From positions 12,680,175 to 12,744,174 of the forward strand of contig NC_058046.1 in assembly GCF_020085105.1 (NCBI RefSeq): a stretch of DNA of 64,000 bases. The letters are read 5' to 3'. Source of the DNA: Siniperca chuatsi. Lineage: Eukaryota > Chordata > Actinopteri > Centrarchiformes > Sinipercidae. Positions 24,116-36,093 of this stretch are shown here, one piece after another (within the stretch, counting starts at the first letter, position 1; the number at the start of each line of letters is the position of its first letter). Under the pieces are notes generated by a model. It saw only the letters and a program-made list of their open reading frames with translations. It was not told the DNA's origin and made no database searches. The position numbers were made by a program, and so were the translations under genes.

Positions 24116-25257
24116 TTTTATGATATGACCGCATACTGTAACTCTGTTACTGCTAGATTTAGCTGCTGCAGAGTGCCAAGATAAGATCATTACAGGAAAA
24201 TATTTAAGCTGTTTAAAGGAAAGGTTAAAGTCTAACTTCAAACGTCAGTTTCCCATATGAACATTGAAATTGGCTTTGCTTACTGTAATCATAACTCCTG
24301 TTCATACCAGCCATTAAGAGATCCCTTCCTAATGCCCTAATCCAAGTGATGGGGGACAAGATCCACAGTCCTTGCTCAATGCAAAAACATATTCTAAAGT
24401 TTATCTAATGCTAAAATGAGGCTTCAGCAGGATGAGTAGCCAAGTCAAGTGGGTATCTTCCAAATTACAATCTTTTTAGTTCAAAATCCCCTCTTTGTGT
24501 TACTATCTTTCCACCGCAGCTCAGAAATGAAACTTTGGCTGGGGAAACACAAAGGGGGAATTTTAAAGTAAAAAGTCTGTAACTTTGGAATATGTCCCTT
24601 TGAATTAACAAACTCAGTCTGCTGAAACCTTATATTAGCTTCAGATTAACATTAATATAGCCTTTATGTTCATGTGGGCACCCAACCGTTGTTTTACTTT
24701 TCAGACTTGAAAAATTGTAAACCTATCCTTTAATGTTTCAGCAAACGCATAAATATTATTAATGTATTTGAATGCAACTGCCTGACAAAAATCATATTTA
24801 TAAATTCACAGCTATATAATATTAATTTATAAATGTACAGGTAATGAAACGATTGATACCTACGCGAACACTGCGCAGGCTTGTCCATAGTTGAATTTCT
24901 ATCTATCTATCTATCTAGATCTACACTGGTTAAAAAGGCCACTAAAGCAGGTCATTTACGGGAACTTCATCCCCTGACAGTACTGTAATATTACAGTGTA
25001 GTACAATAACACAAGCAAAACAAAAAGCCATCACATTTTTCATTTTGATATTTTGAAGGGAAAGTTTTTCTATAAAGATAGCAGAATGCAGATATAAGGG
25101 ATATTAATATGGTAGAACTGAACAGTCACATACTGAGTCAATCAATAGTGTGGTTACACTGCACATGCACTGGCTTAATGAATAATAAACATAAAGGAAG
25201 TATAAACTAACATGTATATACAGTATATTCATTAAAAAAAAACTTTGTCCTTCACCC

Positions 25258-25415
25258 TCAGTGGGTGGGCTCATCCTTCGAGCTTGGGTCCTCTACCAGA
25301 GGCCTAGGAGCTTGAGGGTTCTGCGCAGTATCTTTGCTGTTCCTAGTACTGCACTCTTCTGGACCGAGATGTCTGGTGTTCTTCCAGGGATCTGCTCAGG
25401 TCACTGCCCCGAGTG

Positions 25416-25418
<3 letters not shown>
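25258..25418 (-). mobile_element. 3' end of an R2-group (RLE-type) LINE, minus orientation
   Basis: Read on the minus strand this encodes the C-terminal tail of a non-LTR retrotransposon ORF: IPGRTPDIS, QKSAVLGTAKILRRTLK and LGLW, then a stop. The same segment occurs on the plus strand at 26,390-26,465. The fragment is cut abruptly at a TA microsatellite on its right side. Confidence 0.7.

Positions 25419-25472
<54 letters not shown>
25419..25472. repeat. (TA)n microsatellite
   Basis: A pure AT dinucleotide run of about 54 bases lies between the LINE fragment on the left and the Tc1-like terminus on the right. Confidence 0.97.
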
Positions 25473-25473
<1 letters not shown>

Positions 25474-25476
<3 letters not shown>

Positions 25477-25838
25477 TGAGGAAAATAAGTATTTGAACAC
25501 CCTGCTATTTTGCAAGTTCTCCCACTGTGAGAGACATAATCTAAAAAAAATCCAGAAATCACAATGTATGATTTTTTAACTATTTATTTGTATGATACAG
25601 CTGCAAATAAGTATTTGAACACCTGTCTATCAGCCAGAATTCTGACCCTCAACGACCTGTTAGTCTGCCTTTAAAATGTCCACTCCATTTATTATCCTAA
25701 ATTAGATGCACCTGTTTGAGGTCATTAGCTGCATAAAGACATCTGTCCACCCCATACAATCCAACTACTAACATGGCCAAGACCAAAGAGCTATCCAAAG
25801 ACACTAGAGACAAAATTGTACACCTCCACAAGGCTGGA
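25474..25838 (+). mobile_element. Tc1/mariner-like transposon, 5' part only
   Basis: The terminus CAGTGAGGAAAATAAGTATT follows a TA dinucleotide. An 18-base direct repeat AATAAGTATTTGAACACC at 25,484-25,501 and 25,606-25,623 gives the IR/DR terminal structure known from fish Tc1-like elements. At 25,773 a transposase reading frame begins (MAKTKELSKDTRDK...) and continues 22 codons to HLHKAG, then is cut off at a TATC microsatellite. The rest of the transposase and the right terminus are missing, so it is a dead copy. Confidence 0.85.

Positions 25839-26465
<627 letters not shown>

Positions 26466-26510
<45 letters not shown>
26466..26510. repeat. (TA)n microsatellite
   Basis: About 45 bases of pure TA occur directly at the truncated end of the LINE fragment. 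Confidence 0.97.
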
Positions 26511-26513
<3 letters not shown>

Positions 26514-26616
26514 GCATACACATCTTTGTGTGTGTGTGTGTTCCAATCCAATCAATTGTGGACATGATCTGGATACAGTGTTGCTCATAATGGGTAAAAA
26601 CACAAAGTAATGCATG

Positions 26617-27596
26617 ACGGTGTAGTCCCTCATTCGTCCAGGAGTGTTCTATCGTAGAAAAGGTTTCAGTCGTAGTCATCTGGACACTGTTTTCAGAATC
26701 AAGACGTTTCGGCTCCCATCCGGAAGTCATTCTCAATTGTGAAAAAATTGGACGGGAACTGGAAATTTAAGCTACTCTGAGTTACATAAGCCCTGCCCTC
26801 AGGAGGGAATCTGCCTGAGTATCTGTTAATAGCTAGTTTCACCTGAAACTGACCTAATAGTTCCAAGATGGCCCAGTAATCAGTAATCAGGCCTATTGTT
26901 CTCTGGCTGCATCTACTTCATCACTGTTAAGTGCCTGATTAGCATGTGATAGGCGTGACCAAGGTGATAATACACTCTGATAGACTTTGGGCAGATTCAA
27001 TCTAAGACCACCATTTCTGTTCAAAGAGGGGTCTAACTCTTCTCTCTACTAAGAATCTTCACCTCGCTGTCTTCAAATGTGTGGTTAGTAGCTTTTAAAT
27101 GCAAATGCACGGCGCTCTGTAATCCTGAGTTACCGTGTCGTCTGTGCTGATAAAGTCTTTTGTGAAGTGGCTGTTTGGTTTCGCCTATGTACCGTTCTTT
27201 GCAGTTTTCCTCACTGCACTGAATGGAGTAGACAACATTGCTCTGTTTCTGTGTGGGTAACTTGTCCTTAGGGTGAACGAGTTTCTGTCTTAAAGTGTTG
27301 CCTGGTTTAAAGAAGACAGGAACATCGTGCTGTCTAAAGATCCTTTGTAGTTTTTCAGACAGTCCAGATACATAAGGAATGGAGACACCGTTCCTTCTTG
27401 GTTCTGTTACACTTTTGTCCTGTTTTTTGGCTCTTTTAACTTTGTTGATAGCCCAAGTAGGATAACCACAGGCTGAGAGTGCATTCTGGACATGCCGGAC
27501 ATTCTCACAATTGAGAATGACTTCCGGATGGGAGCCGAAACGTCTTGATTCTGAAAACAGTGTCCAGATGACTACGACTGAAACCTTTTCTACGAT
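26617..27596 (-). mobile_element. Penelope-like element, 5'-truncated, with 93-bp perfect inverted repeats
   Basis: The element is bounded by a 13-base direct repeat, AAAGTAATGCATG, at 26,604-26,616 and 27,597-27,609. This is taken as the target-site duplication. Arms at 26,651-26,743 and 27,504-27,596 are exact reverse complements over 93 bases (outer end TATCGTAGAAAAGGTTTCAG). The left side carries 34 extra bases (26,617-26,650) outside its arm; the right arm touches the duplication directly. The minus strand encodes a GIY-YIG endonuclease domain. The reverse transcriptase is absent. Penelope-like elements are known for unusual, sometimes inverted terminal repeats. Confidence 0.8.
27033..27503 (-). 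pseudogene. GIY-YIG endonuclease end of a Penelope-like ORF
   Basis: Inside the element the minus strand is open from about residue motif VRHVQNALSACGYP to the stop at 27,033. It contains RRNGVSIPYVSGLSEKL, FFKPGNTLRQKL, then NVVYSIQC and RYIGETKQPLHKRLYQHRR, which match the two halves of the GIY-YIG active-site region, and ends HTFEDSEVKILSREKS. The family protein begins with a reverse transcriptase that is missing here. The open frame continues upstream through the inverted repeat and target duplication (to 27,608), but that part is not family sequence. No stop or frameshift is seen in the domain. Confidence 0.8.
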
Positions 27597-27724
27597 AAAG
27601 TAATGCATGCACTATTCCACTAGGTGGTGGTCTAATAACACAGAAGAAACACACTTAAGGAACCATTGTAAATCCATGCAACATGTTACAGTAACATGAA
27701 TCAGACATGTTGAAGCACATTCAT

Positions 27725-27746
27725 AAAAAAAAAAAAAAAAAAAAAA
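27725..27746. repeat. (A)22 tract
   Basis: A pure run of 22 adenines. It might be the tail of a retroposed sequence, but no SINE or LINE was recognised on its left. Confidence 0.9.
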
Positions 27747-27830
27747 GGAATGAGGGAATCTCCACTCATCAACCAATTTGAAACTCAAATCAGCACATCA
27801 ACAGAAAGGACACTGAAACAGGATGGAGAG

Positions 27831-28010
27831 ATGAGGTGGAGCACACAGTTATGGTTCAAGCTTTTATTAAGCAGCAACTGATGTTTCGACAAACACAACG
27901 TCTTCATCAGAGTGAATTTACTCATGTTAATTTATATGTTGTTTGTTGAATCGTTGTTTGCCGCATCTTATTAAAAGCTTGAACTGAACAGTGTGCTCCA
28001 CACCTCATCC
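27831..28010. repeat. 180-bp hairpin element with imperfect inverted ends
   Basis: The left arm (ATGAGGTGGAGCACACAGTT, then GGTTCAAGCTTTTATTAA) pairs with the right arm (TTATTAAAAGCTTGAACTGA, then CAGTGTGCTCCACACCTCAT). Between them is GATGTTTCGACAAACACAACGTCTTCATCAG, broken here as two halves around ACAAACAC, a style common at Penelope-like element ends. Only the arms are seen directly; the family link is an inference. Confidence 0.5.
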
Positions 28011-28594
28011 GTCCATATCCTAGTCTTAAACCTGTATTTACTTTAAATGATGATGACTGTAAACAGGTATCATATACAGTTACATGAACAAAGTATTTTC
28101 ATTGTATTAACACTGACAGAGTGTCAATATTTTGACATCAGGTAGATCCAGGGAGGAGCATCAAATTAATGGCACTTGATCAATACAATTTGAAAGATTT
28201 CAAACTACTGGCATTTTGTGTTTTCATATAGTTTTTGCACTTAATACAAAGCTAAATAAATATTTATTCTGAATTCTTATGTAATGTACTGTTCGTAGTC
28301 TATTTCTACCTTATAAGGGACAGGGGTTGATTCATAAAACAGTGTATGAAATCTTAAACATCCTAGCTGAAGAGCGAAAGGGACAGGCGGCTGATGTCTT
28401 CAGACATGTTGATCAATGTCAATCCTGTTGATGGTAACTGTATCAATTTACCCTTCTGACTAAATGCCTATTAAGGAAGTACTGGATGAGAAATGCAAAG
28501 CCACAAGGTCACTTGTTAAATTCCATTTATTATATATTTATATATGGGTTATAAACATCACAAAATAGAAAGTTGAGGAAGGTCTTGCACAAAG

Positions 28595-28601
28595 ATATAT
28601 A

Positions 28602-28667
<66 letters not shown>
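28595..28667. repeat. (TA)n microsatellite
   Basis: A nearly pure AT dinucleotide run of about 70 bases. It is flanked on the right by AAAAGAGCAACCTTA (about 28,675), whose reverse complement recurs near 28,870-28,885. Confidence 0.95.
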
Positions 28668-28669
<2 letters not shown>

Positions 28670-28699
28670 CAAGTAAAAGAGCAACCTTAGATTAGTCAA

Positions 28700-29950
28700 C
28701 ATTGGCAATGGAAGCAGGCATCATCATCATATCTGGGTTCAGTGCTGCAGCTGTGTTAGGAACATTCTCATTTATATAATTTCTATTTTAGTGCAAACAA
28801 AGTCTTTGCAGCTCTTGGCTCCAAGGGATTATTCAATATTAATAATAAAATAGGATTTTACAATATAGATGTTAAGGTTGCTCTTTTATTGCATATTGTT
28901 TAAGAACATACTGTGGTATTAGTTACAATAAGGTCTCAAGGTCATGATGTTCAAATAATCTAATATTCAATATATATACCTCTTACGTTTCTAAGCATCA
29001 AATGGTATCTCATTAACATAATAAATTTAATTATAAGCAATCAATATTAAAATACCTGAATATAAATAACATGCTTTAAGCAAAATAATTGTTCATTTAG
29101 AATGGTAGTTCAAACAACCTAAGTCAAGAGCTGTCAAGCCTTTAGAAATAGCTAAACCTATACATTGCTTTGTGTCAAATGCATTTTTTTTTCAACTGAA
29201 GGCCACTTTCAAACAAAGCAATTTATACAAGTATGACATCAAGTCTTATTACGAGATGAAATAAGTTCCAACTAAATTTCGTAATGAAGTGGGAAAACAA
29301 ATAGGTGGTTTGATTGTACGTCTATCAAACAATATCTAATATAGCAATAATAAAAAAAATACCCACACAACTACAGTATACTTAGGAAAAAATACTTTAG
29401 TACTAATAAACAGTTGTAATATTACAACCACTGTAACAAGTTATAATATACATTTCTGATATTGAAATCAATAGTGGATGACTGTTACAATATGAGACCT
29501 GACTGTGCCTACTATTATGTGGTGGCAATGGGATGTGTACTTCATAAATATTGTGTGCTTCATACATTGTCTGCAGAAACTGCACATATCATACATGTTC
29601 ACATCTTAAACACCTGGATAACTGGGTTTGTGCCTAGTCTACATGCAGGCTATTAACTCTTCTGAGTGCAACAGGATCAAAACAAGCCAAAAAACAACAT
29701 AGGGCAACCTTTAAAATGGTGTGTATATACTGTATGTGTGTGTTTCTGTGTGTGCGTGAGTGTGTGTGGCAACAGAGAGAAATAAATAGAGAAAGAGAAA
29801 TAAAAGAGAAAGAGAGAGACAGAAAGAGAGATTGGTCACATATATACACATATTTCCATACCAATGTTCAATTTGCTAAACCACACCATGTATTTACAGC
29901 ATGTACATTTAGTGTAGCTGACATCATTATCATTACTATTTAGTGCTATA
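28700..29950 (-). other. ajm1: probable ajm1 3' untranslated region
   Basis: This AT-rich sequence lies immediately downstream of the ajm1 stop codon. Several minus-strand AATAAA hexamers occur, for example near 28,880 and 28,523, so the end of the transcript cannot be fixed by sequence alone. A TG/GA-rich low-complexity patch occupies about 29,730-29,835. No coding sequence was recognised. Confidence 0.45.
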
Positions 29951-32900
29951 CTATATAATATCATCCAAGAGATGAGGAGTGCCCACCCAGTCCAATGTTC
30001 TTGGCTCGGATGCAGCCATGATCATGCACATAAACTGTTTCCCTGTTCTCTTATCTATTGGGTAAATTGTGGTTGGAGTGAACCCTTTGTTGCTCTCCAC
30101 AAACTCACACAGCTGATTATAGATTTTGGGGTACTCGTGACGAAGGAAGACTCCCCTGGCCCTGAGCTCACGCTGGATATTGACAAAGCACACCTCTCTG
30201 GCTTTTCTTCCCTCCTCCCCCTCCTTGTCAATGTCCGGTGTGCCTGGAGGCGGAGTGAGGATGAGAGTTTCCATTTCACTATCCTTCTTGAGTACCTTTT
30301 TGTCAGGGCTTGAGGAGGCCAAGGACACCTTTGCATATTTTCGAACTGTTGGTGCTTGGACCCTTGGTGAAGGTCTGTTAGGCACTAGTTCACCAACAGC
30401 TACGGATACATTCAGAAGGAAACATTCATTGGGGTCATACTCGTTACCTGCCAGCTGCAGTTCCTTGCAGTATTCACCTAGGTTGTCCTTGAAGCCATCC
30501 AGCTCTCTAAGAGATAAGTATGTAGGAGACATGAGGAGGCTCTCAAGCCCAACTTGCAGGAAGTTTTGAGCTGTCTCTGGATTAGCAAAACCCAGAAAGA
30601 GAACGCCTCTCCCTCTGGAGAGGTAGCCAGCTTTAGCAACGCGAGAGAAGGCTTTGTGGATCTCTGAATTCTCTCTGCAGAACTTAAGAGTGTGTCGACA
30701 CACACTGTTAACACGACCGTACAGACAGGTCTCTTTATGGGTCTCCCAGTCATCCCTGCGACAGTTTCGTGAGCAGTAAAAGGTGTAGCAACTGTGACAT
30801 GATTTGAAATACAAGCAGGCGTTGAACATACTCTCAATCCGGTTACACTTCTTGTTAGCACACACCATAGTGTCATCTTCATCTGTGCTATGGTCTGGAG
30901 AACATTCTTCAGCACTCCTTTGTAAAGCATCACACCCACTATCAGGGTCTTTGATTGTGTCAGGGCTGGATTTAGAGGACGGGAGCTGTGTGTTCAGACA
31001 TCCCAAGTTTTCAAGTCCAGAAGATCCTCTGTCTTTGTCATCATCTTCAGTAATTAGTTGTTTTAGCTGGTCTAAAAGGTCTTCACTTGACTTTCTGCTA
31101 GTTGGTGGTTTGTAATCAATGACCAAATCAGCTAAGAGTTCATCCAGTTGCTCTAGACTCTGCTGAAGGGAGAAGTTGTTGTGTTTCCTGTCTTTGGTTA
31201 TGTCCGATGTGTTGGATGGCTGCTTCTGATGCATTACTCTCGGAGATGGTGTCTTTTCACCATCCGGCATATCCCAGCTGACAGAGTGAACATCACGGCG
31301 CTTGCTGTTGCCTGCACATATGTCATTGTCTGTTATGGTGATCTCAGGAGTTACAAACCAGTGCCCACTCTTGGTATTCCTCCACGGATTGCTTGAGCCC
31401 CTCTCTAACGAGTTTTCAGAGAGTGAAAGGGCGGCGTAGCGCCTTGGTGAACTTGACAAGTTAAGTATAACAGGTTGAGATGTAACCTCAGAGGATGCTC
31501 CATGCCTTGCTTGGTAAAACAGGTTTTCATAGCTTCGTCCACGAGGCACCGATTGCTCTCTGTCATGCCGTGGATATAGAATATTGTCCCAAGACTTGGA
31601 GTGGTTTTTGACTTCTGCTCCTAGTCTACTTGTTTCCACACAGCTGTTAGTAAACCACGGGGGTATACTGGTGTCTTGCCTTACTCTTGGTGGTGTGTGC
31701 TGAGAAGACTGGTTGGAGTAGCCAGATATACTTGAGCGATACCAGTCATCTGAAAAGGCCTGGGACATTCGAGGGCGTCGACGACCCTCTGTATGATATG
31801 GCCTTGATGGAAAGTACTGCTCCTCAGGAGAGCTGTACGGTTTGGAATAAAACAACCTCGAGCTACTCATATGGTAAGGATTGAAGCGGTTGTCCTCTCC
31901 ATAGTAAGATCTAGGCAGTGGAGTTTGAGAAAAGTATGATCCTGCCTCACTTGTGGAGTAAGGCCTACTATATACAGAGTGTGCTGGCTCTCTGTTGGAA
32001 AGATGGTCTGTGTAATACGACCTGACAGGAAGGGTGTGAACCCATCGAGTCCTTGGATCATACTGACTAGTCATTGTACTACCATGGCTGGTTAGACTGG
32101 ACCGATCATCCTGAAAGTATGCTCTAGAATAGGGATGGACTGGATACCGAACAGGGTCTTCTGTATAGAAAAACTTGGTTGGTATGTTAGGATTTGAGTA
32201 AGCTCTTTGTTCTTGACTCAGATATGGTGCTGTTGGTGATGGCATTCTGTGCATGTCTAGATGCTGGTAAGAGATGGGAGACATGCTGGTGGTATAGTGG
32301 TATCCTTGTCTAAAATCTCCACTGTAGCATTCGCTTGGAGTGGGCGTTGGTGAGGAGACAATCTGCTGTGGTACATACAAGCCTCTACTGCTACTGGCCT
32401 GGGAGTATCTCTGCCAAAGATGCTCAGTCCGTACATTGGGAACCTGCCTAGATGTGTGTTGCAGTACAGCAGCATCTGGTTTAATGTCCACACGGCACCT
32501 AACATGAGGGGTTATGGCTGGTTTATCTGTTTTTTCCTCCTCAAAACAGTCTGAGACATAGAGGGGAGAATGAGGCTGCAGTTTGATAGGATGCACATCA
32601 TTCAAAAAAGCCCTATTTGAGGAGTAGGATTCTCGATGTGTTTCAGAAGTCCTCAAGGTATCTGGCGCAGCCTGAGGTGCATCCCTCCCCTTCCTGGCTC
32701 CTGGAGGAGATACTGAGATGGGCACAGGAGTGAGGGTGGCCTTAATTCTCTGAGCGCTTTTAGATCTTGTTCTCTTCTTAGAATCTGACCATGTAAGATG
32801 GCTGGTTTTGTCCTGGGTGGTGTGCTGCTGGAAATGCCTGGTGTTAAACAGATCGGGAGACGAAAAGCGAAGGTGCCCCGGTTGATCTAGTCCATTCCAC

Positions 32901-33163
32901 ATTAGATCTTTTTTTAATGTCTGATGCTCAGCCCTCTTGTAAGGATACTCCATTGAGGAAGAGAAAGACTGAGGGTCATCCAGTGACTCAATGAAGTCAA
33001 AGCTACGGCAGTGTCTTTTGTTGATGATTTCAGGTTTGTCGATCATTTTCAAGTCACATTGCCGGGAAGGGTGGGGAGAAATGGAGTGCTCAGTAAGGGG
33101 ATTTAGAGTAAAGTCCCGATATAGAGTCGATGCCAGTATATCAGGGGGATGCGTTCGTGTCAT
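29951..33163 (-). CDS. ajm1: apical junction component 1 homolog
   Basis: This 1070-codon single coding exon matches vertebrate AJM1 (human C9orf172, about 977 residues), a protein of epithelial apical junctions. The start MTRTHPPDILAST resembles the mammalian N-terminus. Most of the protein is Ser/Pro/Tyr-rich and probably disordered, with a Tyr-rich stretch at about residues 330-460 (SYYTDH, RPYSTSE, SYYGEDN, FYSKPYSS). A Cys/His cluster at residues 768-813 has C789-x2-C792-x4-C797-x3-C801-x7-H809-x3-C813, the second half of a MYND zinc finger. Its first pair is C768-x4-C773. The conserved C-terminal 250 residues end WVGTPHLLDDII. An acceptor (ttctacag|GCTG) lies 52 bases upstream of the start codon, so at least one untranslated exon exists. 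Confidence 0.92.
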   Translation of the reverse strand: MTRTHPPDILASTLYRDFTLNPLTEHSISPHPSRQCDLKMIDKPEIINKRHCRSFDFIESLDDPQSFSSSMEYPYKRAEHQTLKKDLMWNGLDQPGHLRFSSPDLFNTRHFQQHTTQDKTSHLTWSDSKKRTRSKSAQRIKATLTPVPISVSPPGARKGRDAPQAAPDTLRTSETHRESYSSNRAFLNDVHPIKLQPHSPLYVSDCFEEEKTDKPAITPHVRCRVDIKPDAAVLQHTSRQVPNVRTEHLWQRYSQASSSRGLYVPQQIVSSPTPTPSECYSGDFRQGYHYTTSMSPISYQHLDMHRMPSPTAPYLSQEQRAYSNPNIPTKFFYTEDPVRYPVHPYSRAYFQDDRSSLTSHGSTMTSQYDPRTRWVHTLPVRSYYTDHLSNREPAHSVYSRPYSTSEAGSYFSQTPLPRSYYGEDNRFNPYHMSSSRLFYSKPYSSPEEQYFPSRPYHTEGRRRPRMSQAFSDDWYRSSISGYSNQSSQHTPPRVRQDTSIPPWFTNSCVETSRLGAEVKNHSKSWDNILYPRHDREQSVPRGRSYENLFYQARHGASSEVTSQPVILNLSSSPRRYAALSLSENSLERGSSNPWRNTKSGHWFVTPEITITDNDICAGNSKRRDVHSVSWDMPDGEKTPSPRVMHQKQPSNTSDITKDRKHNNFSLQQSLEQLDELLADLVIDYKPPTSRKSSEDLLDQLKQLITEDDDKDRGSSGLENLGCLNTQLPSSKSSPDTIKDPDSGCDALQRSAEECSPDHSTDEDDTMVCANKKCNRIESMFNACLYFKSCHSCYTFYCSRNCRRDDWETHKETCLYGRVNSVCRHTLKFCRENSEIHKAFSRVAKAGYLSRGRGVLFLGFANPETAQNFLQVGLESLLMSPTYLSLRELDGFKDNLGEYCKELQLAGNEYDPNECFLLNVSVAVGELVPNRPSPRVQAPTVRKYAKVSLASSSPDKKVLKKDSEMETLILTPPPGTPDIDKEGEEGRKAREVCFVNIQRELRARGVFLRHEYPKIYNQLCEFVESNKGFTPTTIYPIDKRTGKQFMCMIMAASEPRTLDWVGTPHLLDDII

Positions 33164-33215
33164 CTTAAAGGAACGTCAATACTCTCCATTCAATGTGATT
33201 CAAAATCAACACAGC

Positions 33216-36093
33216 CTGTAGAAAACAAGAGAGAGAAGAAAACAAATACACTTCAGTGCAATTTAAAGATATAGATGTGAGCTAAATGTTCTGCAAAAAA
33301 GAGGCAGACAGTAAGTTGTTTACAACAACAGTAGGATCAGTTTATATTTGATTAGTCTGTGTACCAAATCTCTAAACACATTTTAAAATAATTTTAATAA
33401 TTTTATTTAAAAGCATCTATAAAGCTGAATAAGATGTAAGTGAAACCATCTGACCACTGATTCAGATACCTGTAATGATGATTGTCTATAAATCTAACAG
33501 ATGTAGTTGCTCATTTACTAACCTAGTTCATTTCATGCCAACAGCCACAATACAACATCGTATCTGAGCAACGTCACAATCAGTCATTATTTTAAAATCT
33601 TGACTTAATTTAGCATATTTGAGGAGGTAGTTTGTATGTAAAACATAACTTACATGACATTATACCAAATTGCTGATAAAAAAAAGTATTATTTTTAATT
33701 TTACTTAAAAACTTGTTTATAAGATTAATCATTAAACACGGTTGTAGGCAGTAATATAAAAGCTATTTAAAACTATTTCTGGTGGAAATATAATCTAAGA
33801 CAAATTTATACTAATGTAATGTGATATCATTAAATTACCATTAATTCCTGTAACATATAACCAATCACATATTAGAGATATATACTGTAAAAAAAATACA
33901 TTCAGTAAATGACTAATCTTGTCAAAAAATGCAGTGCAATGAAGCATTTCTGTTTTCTACTGTTTAAATTATTCACATCTTATAAATAAATAATATACAG
34001 ACAACTGCTGTCAATCTCTGCTTAAAGAACATCCAGAGTATTTTTTTAGGCCTTCGAATATTATCATGGACAAAACCATCCCATTTCAACAATGGATTTA
34101 TGTGTCACACACACATGGGCTTTCTTGTTGGCACCCACCCACGAGCTAACCCTGAGTTACCATCTGTTCATCGTGAAGAGAGAGTACTGACCAGCCATCT
34201 CCCTGTCATGTCTCCACAACACACCTAAATATCACGTCTGTTCACACACGACCAACCTCGACAGACAAACCACTGTTATTCATTGCTTTGCTTGGCTCCT
34301 TAGAATTTTGTTTCAAAGACATATTGTAGGATACCTGTGTGTGTATTTTGCTGCTCTCAATAAAAAGAAACGCAGCAGCTTCAGTTGCATACAAGGATTA
34401 TTTCATTTAAAACAACTTCTAGATTTCATGAATGGGTATCAGTGGGTAAAAACATTGCAAATGAATACCAGATCACCTACATTTATGATAATCAGCTTTT
34501 CCTTACATTTATCATGACTTTTGTTGAATTGCATGAACTTCTACATGGTAAATAATATTGCATATGTATATTGTATACATGTTATCAAGTGTTTCAGCTG
34601 AACAAGTAATTCAAGGTATCAATTTGGATTGCTAAATTCAACAATTGTATAACAATGTAGTTAAGAAATGCAATGTAGTTTAAGAGCAAATTTCCCCATC
34701 TTTTCAAATCCTGCAAAAAGTAACCTTTTTGTTCTTAAAAATCCGGGTTACATATTGTACTATTATCAGCTGTTATCACCGTCACCATATGGTCACTAAT
34801 GTCTAATTGCTGGCTGAATGTCATTATAATATGAATACAATCTGGGACTAATTCTGTGTCACTTGTGCCGATATAGCAGGAATAAATTCATTATCATGCT
34901 ATCCTTTTATTATACAGTAAAAATAGGCCTAATGAGGTGCAGCGTGTAAAGGGTGAACATTCAGTGAGTAGTTCACTACCACAATCTATCTGTCTCAAAC
35001 AGCTACCTAACTTTAATACATTAATGGTTATGAACAATAGCTCCCACTATTGTTGTATGAATGGGTATGCAAGGATACTGTAAAAATAGTCCCAGCAGGA
35101 ATGCTACAGTATATGAATGCCCCAAGAGATTAATAAAATATCAGAATTATTTATGTAGGTCTACAATAGGTCACTACTGACCACCACAGACACACTTTTA
35201 AGTCCCTGTAAAAATATTATTCAGCTTTTTTCTCTAGAAAAGTGTTAATGTGTTTGATCCCACTGATGTAGGACGAAAGACAAAATAGCAGGACAGGACA
35301 AGATGCTTAGACTTATGCATACATTCCTCCCTCTACTCATCTTCATGGTCTAAGGCTGTTCTTCAATAGAGGGACTACACGTTCTAGCCCAAGTATAAAA
35401 CCACATGCCACACACTGTCTCCATGGCTACAGCACACAGCACAGAAACCATGAAACACTCCTGGAGTTGCACAATGAGGGCACAATTTCAGTCAGAAAAC
35501 GTGGACTCATAATTAACATGAAATGCTTTAATGTTCTATGTGTGGGCAAAATCCACAAGTGTTACTTTATATTGACCTTATCAAAAGATGCTTAAAAGAT
35601 ACCGATGATATTGCTCTATGAACATATTCATAGAGGCAAAGGCTGTATTTTCCTGCATTACATTTTTGTTGTATGAGGTTATGAGGTCGGTCTAATAATA
35701 AATGAACTCATATTCATATACAACTTCGAAGACTGTAAGCTAATGTAGGATACTTCAATGTTTTAAGGTTTTGCAGACAGTAACAAATGCGATGCAGTTT
35801 CGCCTGAGACCTCCGTATGGGACCAAACCAAGGCGCATTCAGCCTTGAAGCGTTAACAAATACTTGCTCTAACGCACTTGGGAACCTCTTTTATTTTGGT
35901 GCTGCGGCACGGACGGCCCTCCATCCTTTGTGGCTGACCTAATGCCTTTGAGCCCGGAATGACATCATTTGCGGAGAAAGAAAGAAGCAGCGGGTTAAAA
36001 CCAGGACAGAGCCCGCCGGGAGCCAGAAAAGGAGAATGAGTTAGGCTAAGTTTGGAAATGCTCAAGATTTCGAGAGTGAACGAGGGGCCTTAC
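33216..36093 (-). other. ajm1: probable ajm1 5' UTR intron
   Basis: This AT-rich 2.9-kb stretch lies between the acceptor 52 bases upstream of the ajm1 start codon and a strong donor (GACG|gtaagg) at the edge of a GC-rich block. No repeats or coding segments were recognised. Confidence 0.5.

Larger units (their letters stand above)
23096..25257. other. intergenic, between gapvd1 promoter and transposon island
   Basis: No gene was recognised. The stretch includes a long TG microsatellite, a possible LINE tail near 24.1 kb and a short (ATCT)n run near 24,900. The remainder is AT-rich unique sequence. Confidence 0.55.
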
